Program-made: the position numbers and the translations under genes
Notes under the pieces: generated by a model
The model's database searches: none
What the model was told of the DNA's origin: nothing
Seen by the model: only the letters and a program-made list of their open reading frames with translations
Assembly (NCBI RefSeq): GCF_000482245.1
Contig: NZ_AWNH01000041.1
Coordinates: 1 to 64,000, forward strand
From: Leptolyngbya sp. Heron Island J
Lineage (GTDB): Bacteria > Cyanobacteriota > Cyanobacteriia > Phormidesmidales > Phormidesmidaceae
DNA: 64,000 nucleotides
Reading direction: 5' to 3'
Part shown: positions 47,001 through 53,726 of the stretch, one piece after another
Layout of the letters: the number at the start of each line of letters is the position of its first letter
Numbering within the stretch: the stretch's first letter is position 1

Positions 47001-47763
47001 CAAAGACTGATTCATGTGGCCGAGGTGCGATGCATTCTTCTAGATAGGTATCGATACTGATGTATTTTTCAAGTACGGCATCACCTCCGATGCGATGCCA
47101 TTCCACTAATTTCTTGACACTACCGCTGTTGTCTACCAACACTGGCATCATGATACGATTTGTTTCACGTGCCAATTTATCTGAGATTTTAGTAGCTACA
47201 GCAGACTTTACCCCTAAATCTATTAGCCTAGTGGTTAAAACTTCTCCATAAGCTTTTGCTAGTTTAGATTCATGAAAATAGAGCAAAGCTTGTCTAGCTT
47301 CAATATCTCCCAACTCAATGGAATCCAGTTGTTTGAGTTTCTGTTTGACCAACTCAGATGAAGGTTGACTACCTACTTTAGTTAGCCAAGATTTGAGTTT
47401 AGGCTGATTTAAAAAGCTTTTGACAGTTTCAAGATACGCAGCTTGACTAATAAGAGCTACACTTTGTGCAATTGTTGGTTCTTTTTTTGTTTTCTCAATA
47501 TAAAAACGTAGTAGTCCTGTTCCAATAGAGATAAAGGGTAAACTGGCTTCTGCAATTCTGCCTAATGGTGAGTTAAGAGCGTCTAGTAGAGAATTTAATT
47601 GTGTCAATACAGGAGCTAATTTCTGTATATTTGGCCCTTCCGTTTCTAGTACATCAGCTAACCCCAGAACTGCCTCAGCTACGTCTTTACTACTATCAAC
47701 AGTTTCTAGAGAAATAAGTTCACGAATATCTGTGGTCAGAAAACTCCAAAGACGGCTACCCAT
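44029..47763 (-). CDS. NACHT NTPase with pentapeptide repeats and C-terminal receiver domain
   Basis: 1244 residues. An all-helical N-terminal region (about 1-300) precedes the NACHT domain with P-loop GGPGRGKS (309-316) and Walker B FLFLLDGFDEL (about 378-388). A helical region extends to about 800, and pentapeptide repeats run from about 845 to 1050. Residues about 1098-1235 form a response-regulator receiver: KILVLDDH (Asp1103/1104), candidate phosphoacceptor Asp1149 in FLFVTDL, and Lys1210 in ADKAL. Most STAND proteins carry effectors at the N-terminus and sensors at the C-terminus. A receiver at the sensor end implies control by phosphotransfer. It is a candidate defence or signalling protein; flanked by the second integrase and the TraKLM-like genes. 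Confidence 0.88.
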   Translation of the reverse strand: MGSRLWSFLTTDIRELISLETVDSSKDVAEAVLGLADVLETEGPNIQKLAPVLTQLNSLLDALNSPLGRIAEASLPFISIGTGLLRFYIEKTKKEPTIAQSVALISQAAYLETVKSFLNQPKLKSWLTKVGSQPSSELVKQKLKQLDSIELGDIEARQALLYFHESKLAKAYGEVLTTRLIDLGVKSAVATKISDKLARETNRIMMPVLVDNSGSVKKLVEWHRIGGDAVLEKYISIDTYLEECIAPRPHESVFAENFSYKDIYVPLKAQPLEKDRESNKDQKLVTLEQWAQELINNSKYSDKVIFIQGGPGRGKSVFCRMFADWVRRHEHPRWTPILIRLRDITVLSKDFEETLSKAIDRDFTRTDAGWLTDRNVNFLFLLDGFDELLMEGRTSGGLDQFLEQVGRFQERCAHNSEKGHRVLITGRTFALQSIESRLPHNLVRLNILAMDDELQAKWFHHWSKIIGSDKRNLSEALKDSRLPDRVRKLAQEPLILYLLAAMYRDGRLRLEMFEGMGSSSAKILIYDHTVDWILTKQRADGFHTNTKNQAITTNRELNSDITELAPEHLRRILQEAGLCVAQSGMEFANIQIVEDRLTQDRAVKAFLEAAQRQLETDDTPLRNALATFYLQPGRQGEGSIEFIHKSFGEFLCAERIVQSLVNISQPGHNQEYGIEDSIFHWTMYDLLGCPILTQEIVEYLIALLIQHPDFQAKRLYTRLYDFYWRWSDGEFIDAPPENLPQRKMKLLQTRTTERIEVLGQRQVDIYVGLNVIILLLELHRYGKSLIEGEIAKQSGELNNSLKFHPCSLPSKKCFSKKKLARILISSLHTIPGSFSNVLGPFLSNIDCSQADLSCIGFRELRFSAANFNDATLEGTNFSSAMMHESSFRKTRLFKANLDNANLYSADLSHATISRACCFMANFRTSNLSHAILEQSLLSGADLSQTNLQNVNFNRATLHSADLSHSNLDNASLEKTDLFAADLSSSSIQNTNCRNANFQGGFLLDTNFKNTNLMGASFRQAHLVGANFCGANLETVDFYGANLDSILWDDSTNWGNITGLENAENVSQDILSKIGIESPSNKETKQGNTTYFLLRNNKKILVLDDHKAVLAGTLSVLAEQYPDYILLSASNVQEANYLFADHQPFLFVTDLSHPKSSGDRAQTNHGLDHLKRIMTQYPKQNIVVQSAQVRSLVRLHSLIQNHLGGFGIADKALTSDKMLSVVKCVLEGRKNLGRLGEDWKKINAE

Positions 47764-47891
47764 AAGAAATACGGTAATTCCTTCATAGATAAGCCTAACT
47801 CATCTTGAATATAGGGCTATCCATCTCTGATCAAGACATCCCCTCTTCCCTCCTGACATCCTTATGAGCATCGTCTCTTGAGGATTCGCCT

Positions 47892-48149
47892 ATGAGTACC
47901 TGTAGGGAAGTCTTACGGTCTCTTCCATCAAAACTAAAACCAACACTGAAATCCAGAGTTGCCGAAATCCTGGATGAAATAAACGACCTTCGCACCCGTG
48001 GGTATAAATACCTGGAAGTCACCCAAATCCTTGGTGAGCAAGGAATCGCCATTAAATGCTCAACCCTCAAAAAATATGTCCAGCAGCTAAACCGTGCTGC
48101 CCGCACCACAAAGCCTGGTGCCCTGCCGTTACCTAAGCCAAGGAGGTAA
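47892..48149 (+). CDS. Small DNA-binding protein, TraK-like by position
   Basis: 85 residues, basic. The sequence VAEILDEINDLRTRGYKYLEVTQILGEQGIAIKCSTLKKYVQQLNR has the form of a helix-turn-helix that reads short DNA. A GAGG sequence precedes the ATG. It is followed 5 bp later by a ParA-like ATPase and then a small membrane protein. That is the order seen for traK-traL-traM in IncP plasmids, where TraK binds oriT. The naming rests on order and type, not on clear sequence identity. Confidence 0.65.
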   Translation: MSTCREVLRSLPSKLKPTLKSRVAEILDEINDLRTRGYKYLEVTQILGEQGIAIKCSTLKKYVQQLNRAARTTKPGALPLPKPRR

Positions 48150-48154
48150 CGATC

Positions 48155-48976
48155 ATGCCCTGGATTCATAATTCCTGCGGGGAGAAAGGGGGTGTCGGAA
48201 AAAGTATCGTCTCTCTGGCACTTGCTGAGTACTTTCTACGCCTTGGAAAGGCACCTCTTATCTGTGAAGCAGATCGATCCAATGGGGATGTAGGACGTGC
48301 ATTTGAAGGAAAGCAGCGGGTCATCTACCCCTACTTCACTGAGGATAGCGATCAAATTGATAAGGCAGATACGCTCCTCGATGAGGTGCTCGCTAGCAAT
48401 ACCGATGCCGTGGTCAACTCCCCTGCTCAGTCCCACCGAGCGCTTGTCCAATGGTTATCGCAGGGAAGTGCCGATCTTGCGATCGAGGAAGGCATTAAAC
48501 TTTGCTTCTGGTTTGTAACCTCTGGTGAGTACGACTCTGTAACGCTCTTCCTTGAATCGTTACAGGAGTTTGACGGCATTCCCCATATCCTGATTCGCAA
48601 TCGGCACTTTACCGATCGGCTTACCTACGACTACTCCGACCCGGACGTTAATGAAAGCCTCGGAACAGCGTTGCAGGCATATAAGGTGCCAGTCATTTAC
48701 CTCCCCCGATTTGGCACAGCAGATCTTGATTTCTTGAAAGCCCATTCGCTGACCTTCGGGGAAGCCATCTCCCGTGAAAGTGGGCTTACCATTGCGGCGC
48801 GGAGTCGTGTCAAACGCGCACTCACCACATTCTTTTCTCAACTTGATGCATTAGAGGTTTTAACCAATGGAACATCTGACAGTGGAGCAGAGCCTGCTCC
48901 AAAAACTCCTCAACGGAAAAAGCGAAGCCGAGCAAAAAAGAGTGTGGGAGATAGTAGCAAAAACGGGGATAGCTGA
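48155..48976 (+). CDS. ParA/MinD-like ATPase, TraL-like by position
   Basis: 273 residues. The deviant Walker A GEKGGVGKSIVSLALAEYFLRLG is close to the N-terminus, and LICEADRSNGDVGRAF follows at the switch I position. An Arg/Lys-rich C-terminal tail (RKKRSRAKKSVGD) could contact DNA or membrane. TraL of IncP plasmids is a ParA-type ATPase in the same position. A second, canonical ParA for partition is at the end of the window. The 3' end overlaps the next gene by 110 bp in another frame. Confidence 0.82.
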   Translation: MPWIHNSCGEKGGVGKSIVSLALAEYFLRLGKAPLICEADRSNGDVGRAFEGKQRVIYPYFTEDSDQIDKADTLLDEVLASNTDAVVNSPAQSHRALVQWLSQGSADLAIEEGIKLCFWFVTSGEYDSVTLFLESLQEFDGIPHILIRNRHFTDRLTYDYSDPDVNESLGTALQAYKVPVIYLPRFGTADLDFLKAHSLTFGEAISRESGLTIAARSRVKRALTTFFSQLDALEVLTNGTSDSGAEPAPKTPQRKKRSRAKKSVGDSSKNGDS

Positions 48977-49355
48977 AGATGACCCCATGTTTATCGCCAT
49001 GGTAGCGATGGGGTCAATTGAAGCTGCCGTTGTGGAAATTCCAAAAGCAGTCTCTCTCCAGGAAGAACGGCTTTCAGAAACCGTCGATACCCTGACTGAA
49101 AAGATTGGGGAATTGCGGGAGTACACCTTGGGGCTCACCTCACTCTCAAAGAATCTCGATAAACGGTTAAAAATGAGGCTCCCTCGTGCATCCCGAAACA
49201 GTGGGCTCCTTGCACGAGAGCTTATCGGTGTTGCCCTGATGGGGCTCCTTACGGGCACCCTCTTTGGTCGTCCCCTCCTCTCATTTGCAGGGAGTGAAGC
49301 TTGTGCCAGGTTTCCTGAAATCTGTGTGTTGCAGCGAGAGGAGGTACCGCAATGA
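48867..49355 (+). CDS. Transfer-region membrane protein, TraM-like by position
   Basis: 162 residues. The N-terminal 100 residues are helical and partly heptad-like (LQEERLSETVDTLTEKIGELREYTLGLTSLSKNLDKRL). A membrane helix follows at about 118-135, then a short Cys-containing tail. The start lies inside the upstream ATPase gene (110-bp overlap), with GAGG before the ATG; a later start cannot be excluded. It overlaps the next gene by 4 bp (ATGA). It is probably a component of the transfer apparatus; the exact role is unknown. Confidence 0.7.
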   Translation: MEHLTVEQSLLQKLLNGKSEAEQKRVWEIVAKTGIAEDDPMFIAMVAMGSIEAAVVEIPKAVSLQEERLSETVDTLTEKIGELREYTLGLTSLSKNLDKRLKMRLPRASRNSGLLARELIGVALMGLLTGTLFGRPLLSFAGSEACARFPEICVLQREEVPQ

Positions 49356-49939
49356 AAGGATATAAGGGACATCGAGTAACCGTAGCGTTACTCTTTTTGG
49401 TGCTGGTAGCCTGTTTTCCACTCCTCTTTTTGTTTCTTCGCGATGTTGTTGCAGGGTTTTTCTCAGCATTTCACTTTGATGACAGGGTGTGTCTTTGGAT
49501 TGATGGGGTATTTCGGTTGCCGACAGATATTGCACCAGAGACGGCAGTTGGAACGCTCCAAAAGGCAACTGCAGGAGGCTCGCATAGATGGCTTATAGAG
49601 GTGGCTACCCTGTTTCCTACCCTTTGGTGTCTCCGGTTCCTAACCGGAGCAGTTGAAGAGATTCGCTCTGTCTATGGCGGGGCGTCCCCTCTTCACATCA
49701 TTGAGGTCTTTGGCCGTTGGATTGCTCTTGCAGCGCTGTTACAGGTTACAGCTCCAGTCGTTGCGGTCCTCTTTTTTCACAGTGTTCGATTTGTCGTTTG
49801 GGAGCCTTTGGCATTCTTGATGGCAGTTTCCGTGTTCCTCTTTCTTCTTGGCTGGGGATGGCAGTACCCAAACGGACGACTAAAGCATGTACGAAAAATT
49901 TATCACTTTGAGCGGTTAAAGCAGGAGGGAACAGTATGA
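49352..49939 (+). CDS. Multi-pass membrane protein in transfer operon
   Basis: 195 residues with four predicted membrane helices (about 10-35, 85-100, 120-145 and 150-175) and a basic C-terminal tail (RLKHVRKIYHFERLKQEG). No family is recognised. It is joined to both neighbours by 4-bp ATGA overlaps, so it is stoichiometrically coupled to the coupling ATPase that follows, and may anchor or assist it. Confidence 0.75.
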   Translation: MKGYKGHRVTVALLFLVLVACFPLLFLFLRDVVAGFFSAFHFDDRVCLWIDGVFRLPTDIAPETAVGTLQKATAGGSHRWLIEVATLFPTLWCLRFLTGAVEEIRSVYGGASPLHIIEVFGRWIALAALLQVTAPVVAVLFFHSVRFVVWEPLAFLMAVSVFLFLLGWGWQYPNGRLKHVRKIYHFERLKQEGTV

Positions 49940-52029
49940 AAGTTCGGTTCATCGTTGCAGTGGTGCTCATTGTGTGGCTTCTGCCGTGGTGTGTGCCGGT
50001 AGTTGAGGCTCAGGTACAGGGTGCATTACTTTCGCACAGTTTCGGGTGGCTTAACCCTGGGAATGCAGTTGGAATGCTACTTGGGGGTTCAGCAGGAGGA
50101 GCGGTAGTGAGCTTGATAGCTGCTGCTGCACGGCGGGTAAAGCGCGGCACGGTTCGGGAGGTCCTCTGGTGGCTTTTTGCGGTTACTGCGATCGCAACGC
50201 TCTATCTTGGAGTGAAAGAAGCGCTTGTGCTCTTGGTGGGACCAAAACCAGGGTTCCTTACAGCGGTAACCGTTGCCGGGTTGGGAATCGTGCAGGTAAC
50301 CCGCAAACGATTTCCTGAGTATCAGTTTGACCCGCATGTACGGGGACCACGGCTTGTAAGTTCCAAAGACATCAGGCGATCTCGTGGGGAACTTCCACCA
50401 GGACTTGTTCCCTGGGGTGCTGATTACATCGATTTTAAGGACGAGAATGAGCACTTTATGCTCCTTGGCAACATAGGAGGCGGAAAAACTACGTACTTAA
50501 AAGTCATAATGTCGTGGCTTGGATGGCGTGAGGGGGAGCTTTGGATAGTATTTGACCCAAAGATTGAGTTGGTTCCCTTTTTGAAGGCATTGGGGAAGCG
50601 GGTGCTGATATTTAATCCTTTGGATAGGCGGAGAGTCGCCTGGAACATCTGTGCTGATATCGTGAATGAGCCGCAGGTGCTTACGCTTGTAAAGGTATTA
50701 ATTCCTGATGCTGAGGGCCAAGAAAACTATTGGAGTCAGTCAGCGCAGAATCTTCTTACAAGCGTCATCGGGTTCTTTATCCGGTCTGGGAAATGGTGGG
50801 ACTTGAGAGATGTCTTACTGGCTTGTTCAAGTGAGCAATTCCTAAAGCGCATTGTTGGTGACGATGCCTTTGATACCATTATCGCTGATGGGTTAAAGGG
50901 AAAGAATGAGCATAGTGGGACCAATGACTATATGCTCACCCTTAATAACCGGTTACGACCGCTTAGGGTAATGGCTGCGCTTTGGCATTCTGCCGATGAG
51001 AAGGTAAGTCTTCGTAAGCTCATTGAAAGTGGTGACTTTGAAGATACCGTTATTGTGCTTGGCAATGACAACACATCTGGAGCAACCATACAGCAGTTAA
51101 ACTCCATTCTCTTTGAGCGGTTAGTAAATCTCATTTTAGATTTACCTGACAGTGACTTGCGGCGCATTTGGCTGTTTATTGATGAAGTCTCTGAAGCGTC
51201 TCGGTTTGTAGGAAATAACCTGGTTCGGTTTATGACGATGGCTCGGTCTCGTGGTGGGTGTGCGGTTCTGTCAGCGCAGAACACTGCAGGAATTGAGGCA
51301 CAGTTTAGAGAGAAGGCTGCTCGCCAAATACTGGAATTATCTCAGCGGTTAGCCGTCTTAGGTGGTGTTGATGGGGAGACGGCAAGAGTCGTGTCTGAGA
51401 CCTACATCGGGGAGGTCGAGGTTATTGAGTCCCAGGTTGGGTATTCGGAAGGGTTTGACGGCACAGAACGTGAAGTTAGTGATGTCTTTAAGAAACGAGG
51501 AGAGCGGGAGGTAAGTCCAACGTTGCGGCGCGTAAAGCGTCACCTTGTACCAAAGGAAGCGTTGTTTAGTTCTTCGATTCCAAAGACTGGGAAGGAAAAC
51601 GGATTAACCGGCCTTTTTGTAGGGGGTATCGGTGGTCATCACTGGCACAACTTTTCCTGGAAAGAAGTGCAAGATATGCAGATTAAACCTGATGAGAAAA
51701 CAAAAGCCTATGACCGAGTTGGACAGAAGGAGCCAGGGTTACAGTTAGCTCCCTGGAGTAATAAAGAGCTTCAGAAATGGGGGTTTCTTGAGGTTACAGA
51801 AAGAAAAGAAGAGAAAAACTTGTTTGATGAGTTTGGGGGGAGCAATGAGCAGCTCACTCGTGAATCTGTGTTACGGATGCTCCCCTTAGAGGACAGTGAG
51901 CTTGATGAAATTGCTGCTGAGTGTGGGATAGAGGCTGGCCTTAAGGCTTTTACTCGGCAGCAGCTTACCAAAATTGGTGCATGTATTGGATTTGAGCTTC
52001 TTGGTGTTTCAATTGAGTGGGAGCAATAG
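49936..52029 (+). CDS. Type IV coupling ATPase (TraD/VirD4-like), module A
   Basis: 697 residues. Two or three N-terminal membrane helices are followed by the ATPase core. It has Walker A GNIGGGKTTY near 180, IVFDPKIELVPFLKALGKRVLIFNP, Walker B RIWLFIDEVSEA near 415, the motif MARSRGGCAVLSAQN, and an acidic C-terminal region. This is the hexameric pump connecting the relaxosome to the secretion channel. It is probably the partner of the MobF relaxase of the same module. There are no VirB-type channel genes in view. Confidence 0.9.
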   Translation: MKVRFIVAVVLIVWLLPWCVPVVEAQVQGALLSHSFGWLNPGNAVGMLLGGSAGGAVVSLIAAAARRVKRGTVREVLWWLFAVTAIATLYLGVKEALVLLVGPKPGFLTAVTVAGLGIVQVTRKRFPEYQFDPHVRGPRLVSSKDIRRSRGELPPGLVPWGADYIDFKDENEHFMLLGNIGGGKTTYLKVIMSWLGWREGELWIVFDPKIELVPFLKALGKRVLIFNPLDRRRVAWNICADIVNEPQVLTLVKVLIPDAEGQENYWSQSAQNLLTSVIGFFIRSGKWWDLRDVLLACSSEQFLKRIVGDDAFDTIIADGLKGKNEHSGTNDYMLTLNNRLRPLRVMAALWHSADEKVSLRKLIESGDFEDTVIVLGNDNTSGATIQQLNSILFERLVNLILDLPDSDLRRIWLFIDEVSEASRFVGNNLVRFMTMARSRGGCAVLSAQNTAGIEAQFREKAARQILELSQRLAVLGGVDGETARVVSETYIGEVEVIESQVGYSEGFDGTEREVSDVFKKRGEREVSPTLRRVKRHLVPKEALFSSSIPKTGKENGLTGLFVGGIGGHHWHNFSWKEVQDMQIKPDEKTKAYDRVGQKEPGLQLAPWSNKELQKWGFLEVTERKEEKNLFDEFGGSNEQLTRESVLRMLPLEDSELDEIAAECGIEAGLKAFTRQQLTKIGACIGFELLGVSIEWEQ

Positions 52030-52033
52030 AGTT

Positions 52034-52636
52034 ATGAGCAATAATCATTACGGTTCAGAGCAGCACGTAAGGAATGGGTCAGAGAATGCAGAACGGTTTC
52101 AGGAGAAGTTTTTGCAGCATTCAAAGAGTACTGGTGAGAGGCTTCGGGAAGGTACTGCCTTTCGGAAGGAGCCAGGGGTGTTTGAGAAGTTGCGGCTTCG
52201 GGTACAACAGCGTAGCAAAACCGTATGGCGGTGGGGAGTCGGAAATCCTGCTAAAGAGCAGAGCAGGATTTCGTATAAAGTCCGTGGTGGCAAGCTTACC
52301 GTGGCTGATGATGAGGGAAGGGTTATTCGGGAAAGTAAGGAGCGGGGGCTTGAACAGTATAACGGCATGACGCTTCACGCAAAAGAGAATCGTGAGGGGG
52401 AGATGGAGTTAAAAGAGAACGTGCGGGATCGACAGAAATTAGCGCAAGCCAATGCGCAGTTGACGCCCCATGAGCAGCGGCAAAAGCACGGCTGGTCTGG
52501 AAAACTTATGGCATTTGTTGTGAATTTTGGAAAAAAGAAAGCAAGGGTAAAGAATAGTCTCGTTGTTGATAAGGCTGCACGAGCTGGATACAGGATTGAG
52601 CGGCGACGGAAGAAGGGAAATATAAGGATGAAATAA
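52034..52636 (+). CDS. Basic protein of unknown function in transfer operon
   Basis: 200 residues from the ATG at 52034, four bases after the coupling-ATPase stop. A longer in-frame start at 51974 would overlap that gene by 56 bp and is less likely. The composition is highly basic and polar, with runs such as RIERRRKKGNIRMK at the end. No membrane helix or known motif is present. It may be a nucleic-acid-binding accessory of transfer. Function unknown. Confidence 0.7.
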   Translation: MSNNHYGSEQHVRNGSENAERFQEKFLQHSKSTGERLREGTAFRKEPGVFEKLRLRVQQRSKTVWRWGVGNPAKEQSRISYKVRGGKLTVADDEGRVIRESKERGLEQYNGMTLHAKENREGEMELKENVRDRQKLAQANAQLTPHEQRQKHGWSGKLMAFVVNFGKKKARVKNSLVVDKAARAGYRIERRRKKGNIRMK

Positions 52637-52808
52637 GTAGGAGGCTGTAAATAGTCGTTTCGGGAGGCTCTCGGTTGAGGGGGAGCCCTTCTGGAGCTAC
52701 AAATCCAAGTGACTAAGCATCATGGTTGGTTTACAACATATCCAATTAAAGATCATGACACTCTTTCCAAAGTGGAATAGAAACAACCGGTAAACCAAAA
52801 GGATTGAC

Positions 52809-53621
52809 GTGGCGGATGGAGTACAGCCAGCAAAGCAGCTAGATCTGATTCCCCAGGACCAAGCTCTACTTCCCACAAAAACTGGACATCGGACAGGGCA
52901 AGGGGCTCCTTTTATGAGCCTTGCCCCAGCCATGGAAAAATATCGGCTCGATAACTATGGCCCAAAAGTCCTGTCTACCAAAGAGTTGCTGACTCTCATT
53001 GTCGGCCAGGGGGCTATTAAGAAAGGAGATCGGCAAATCTATGCCGATGAAATAGCGGCCTCCATACTCCTTAAGGCAAAGGAGAAAGACTCTAATGAGG
53101 CTCTTGGCCTTCAGCAGCTTGCAAAGAAGGACCTGACGGAAATTGAAGGCATTGGTGAAGCAAGAGCGGCCATTATCATCGCAGCCCTTGAACTGGGAAA
53201 ACGGATCTCGAACCCCAAACCTGATACAAAAACGGTCATTGAGGATCCGGCAGTAGCCGCTGCTGCGATCATGGGTGACATCGGCTATGAGCCCCTGGAG
53301 CACTTTGCTATCCTGTGCGTGGATATCAAACTCAGGCTGAAATCAACGCATATTGTCTCTAAAGGGTCCAGTTCTGAGACCTTGGCAGACCCAAAAGAGA
53401 TTTTTGGGAAAGCGATTGAGAAAGGGGCCAGTCGGTTAGTGATCGCTCATAATCATCCATCCGGGGATACTACCCCCAGTGAGGCAGATATCTGCCTCAC
53501 TGAGACTCTGCTAAAGGGTGGGAAAATTCTGAATATCCCCATTCTTGATCACATCATTGTTGCAAAAGGAGATTTTGTGAGTCTTAGGCAAACGAATGGA
53601 TATCTCTGGAACAGTGAATAA
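52809..53621 (+). CDS. radC: RadC-family JAB-domain protein
   Basis: 270 residues. A helix-hairpin-helix region (LTEIEGIGEARAAIIIAALELGKRI) precedes the JAB/MPN-like domain. Its zinc motif is intact: HNHPSGDTTPSEAD (His-x-His-(x)-Pro-Ser-Gly then Asp), and DHIIVAKGDFVSLRQTNGYLW follows. The start is uncertain: GTG 52809 as given, or ATG 52914 (MSLAPAMEKYRLDNYGP). RadC proteins are frequent on mobile elements; their biochemical role remains unclear despite the name. Confidence 0.92.
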   Translation: MADGVQPAKQLDLIPQDQALLPTKTGHRTGQGAPFMSLAPAMEKYRLDNYGPKVLSTKELLTLIVGQGAIKKGDRQIYADEIAASILLKAKEKDSNEALGLQQLAKKDLTEIEGIGEARAAIIIAALELGKRISNPKPDTKTVIEDPAVAAAAIMGDIGYEPLEHFAILCVDIKLRLKSTHIVSKGSSSETLADPKEIFGKAIEKGASRLVIAHNHPSGDTTPSEADICLTETLLKGGKILNIPILDHIIVAKGDFVSLRQTNGYLWNSE

Positions 53622-53669
53622 GAATTCAGGAAAAATGTAGATAAAGTTTTATCTATTACAAATAAAATC

Positions 53670-53700
53670 ATAATTATCTGCGTATGGTACAGATAATTAT
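53670..53700. terminator. Inverted repeat between convergent genes
   Basis: A perfect 11-bp inverted repeat, ATAATTATCTG (53670-53680) against CAGATAATTAT (53690-53700), with a 9-nt loop. It lies midway between the ends of radC (+) and the trypsin-STAND gene (-). It is AT-rich and could serve as a weak bidirectional terminator or a protein site. Confidence 0.45.
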
Positions 53701-53726
53701 ATGGTTAATTAATGGTAGAAATCCAA

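Noticed and set aside
48155-48976. Plasmid partition ParA at 48 kb
   Set aside because: It has a ParA-type fold, but its place in a transfer gene chain and lack of a ParB favour a TraL-like role. The canonical ParA is at 63.4-64 kb.
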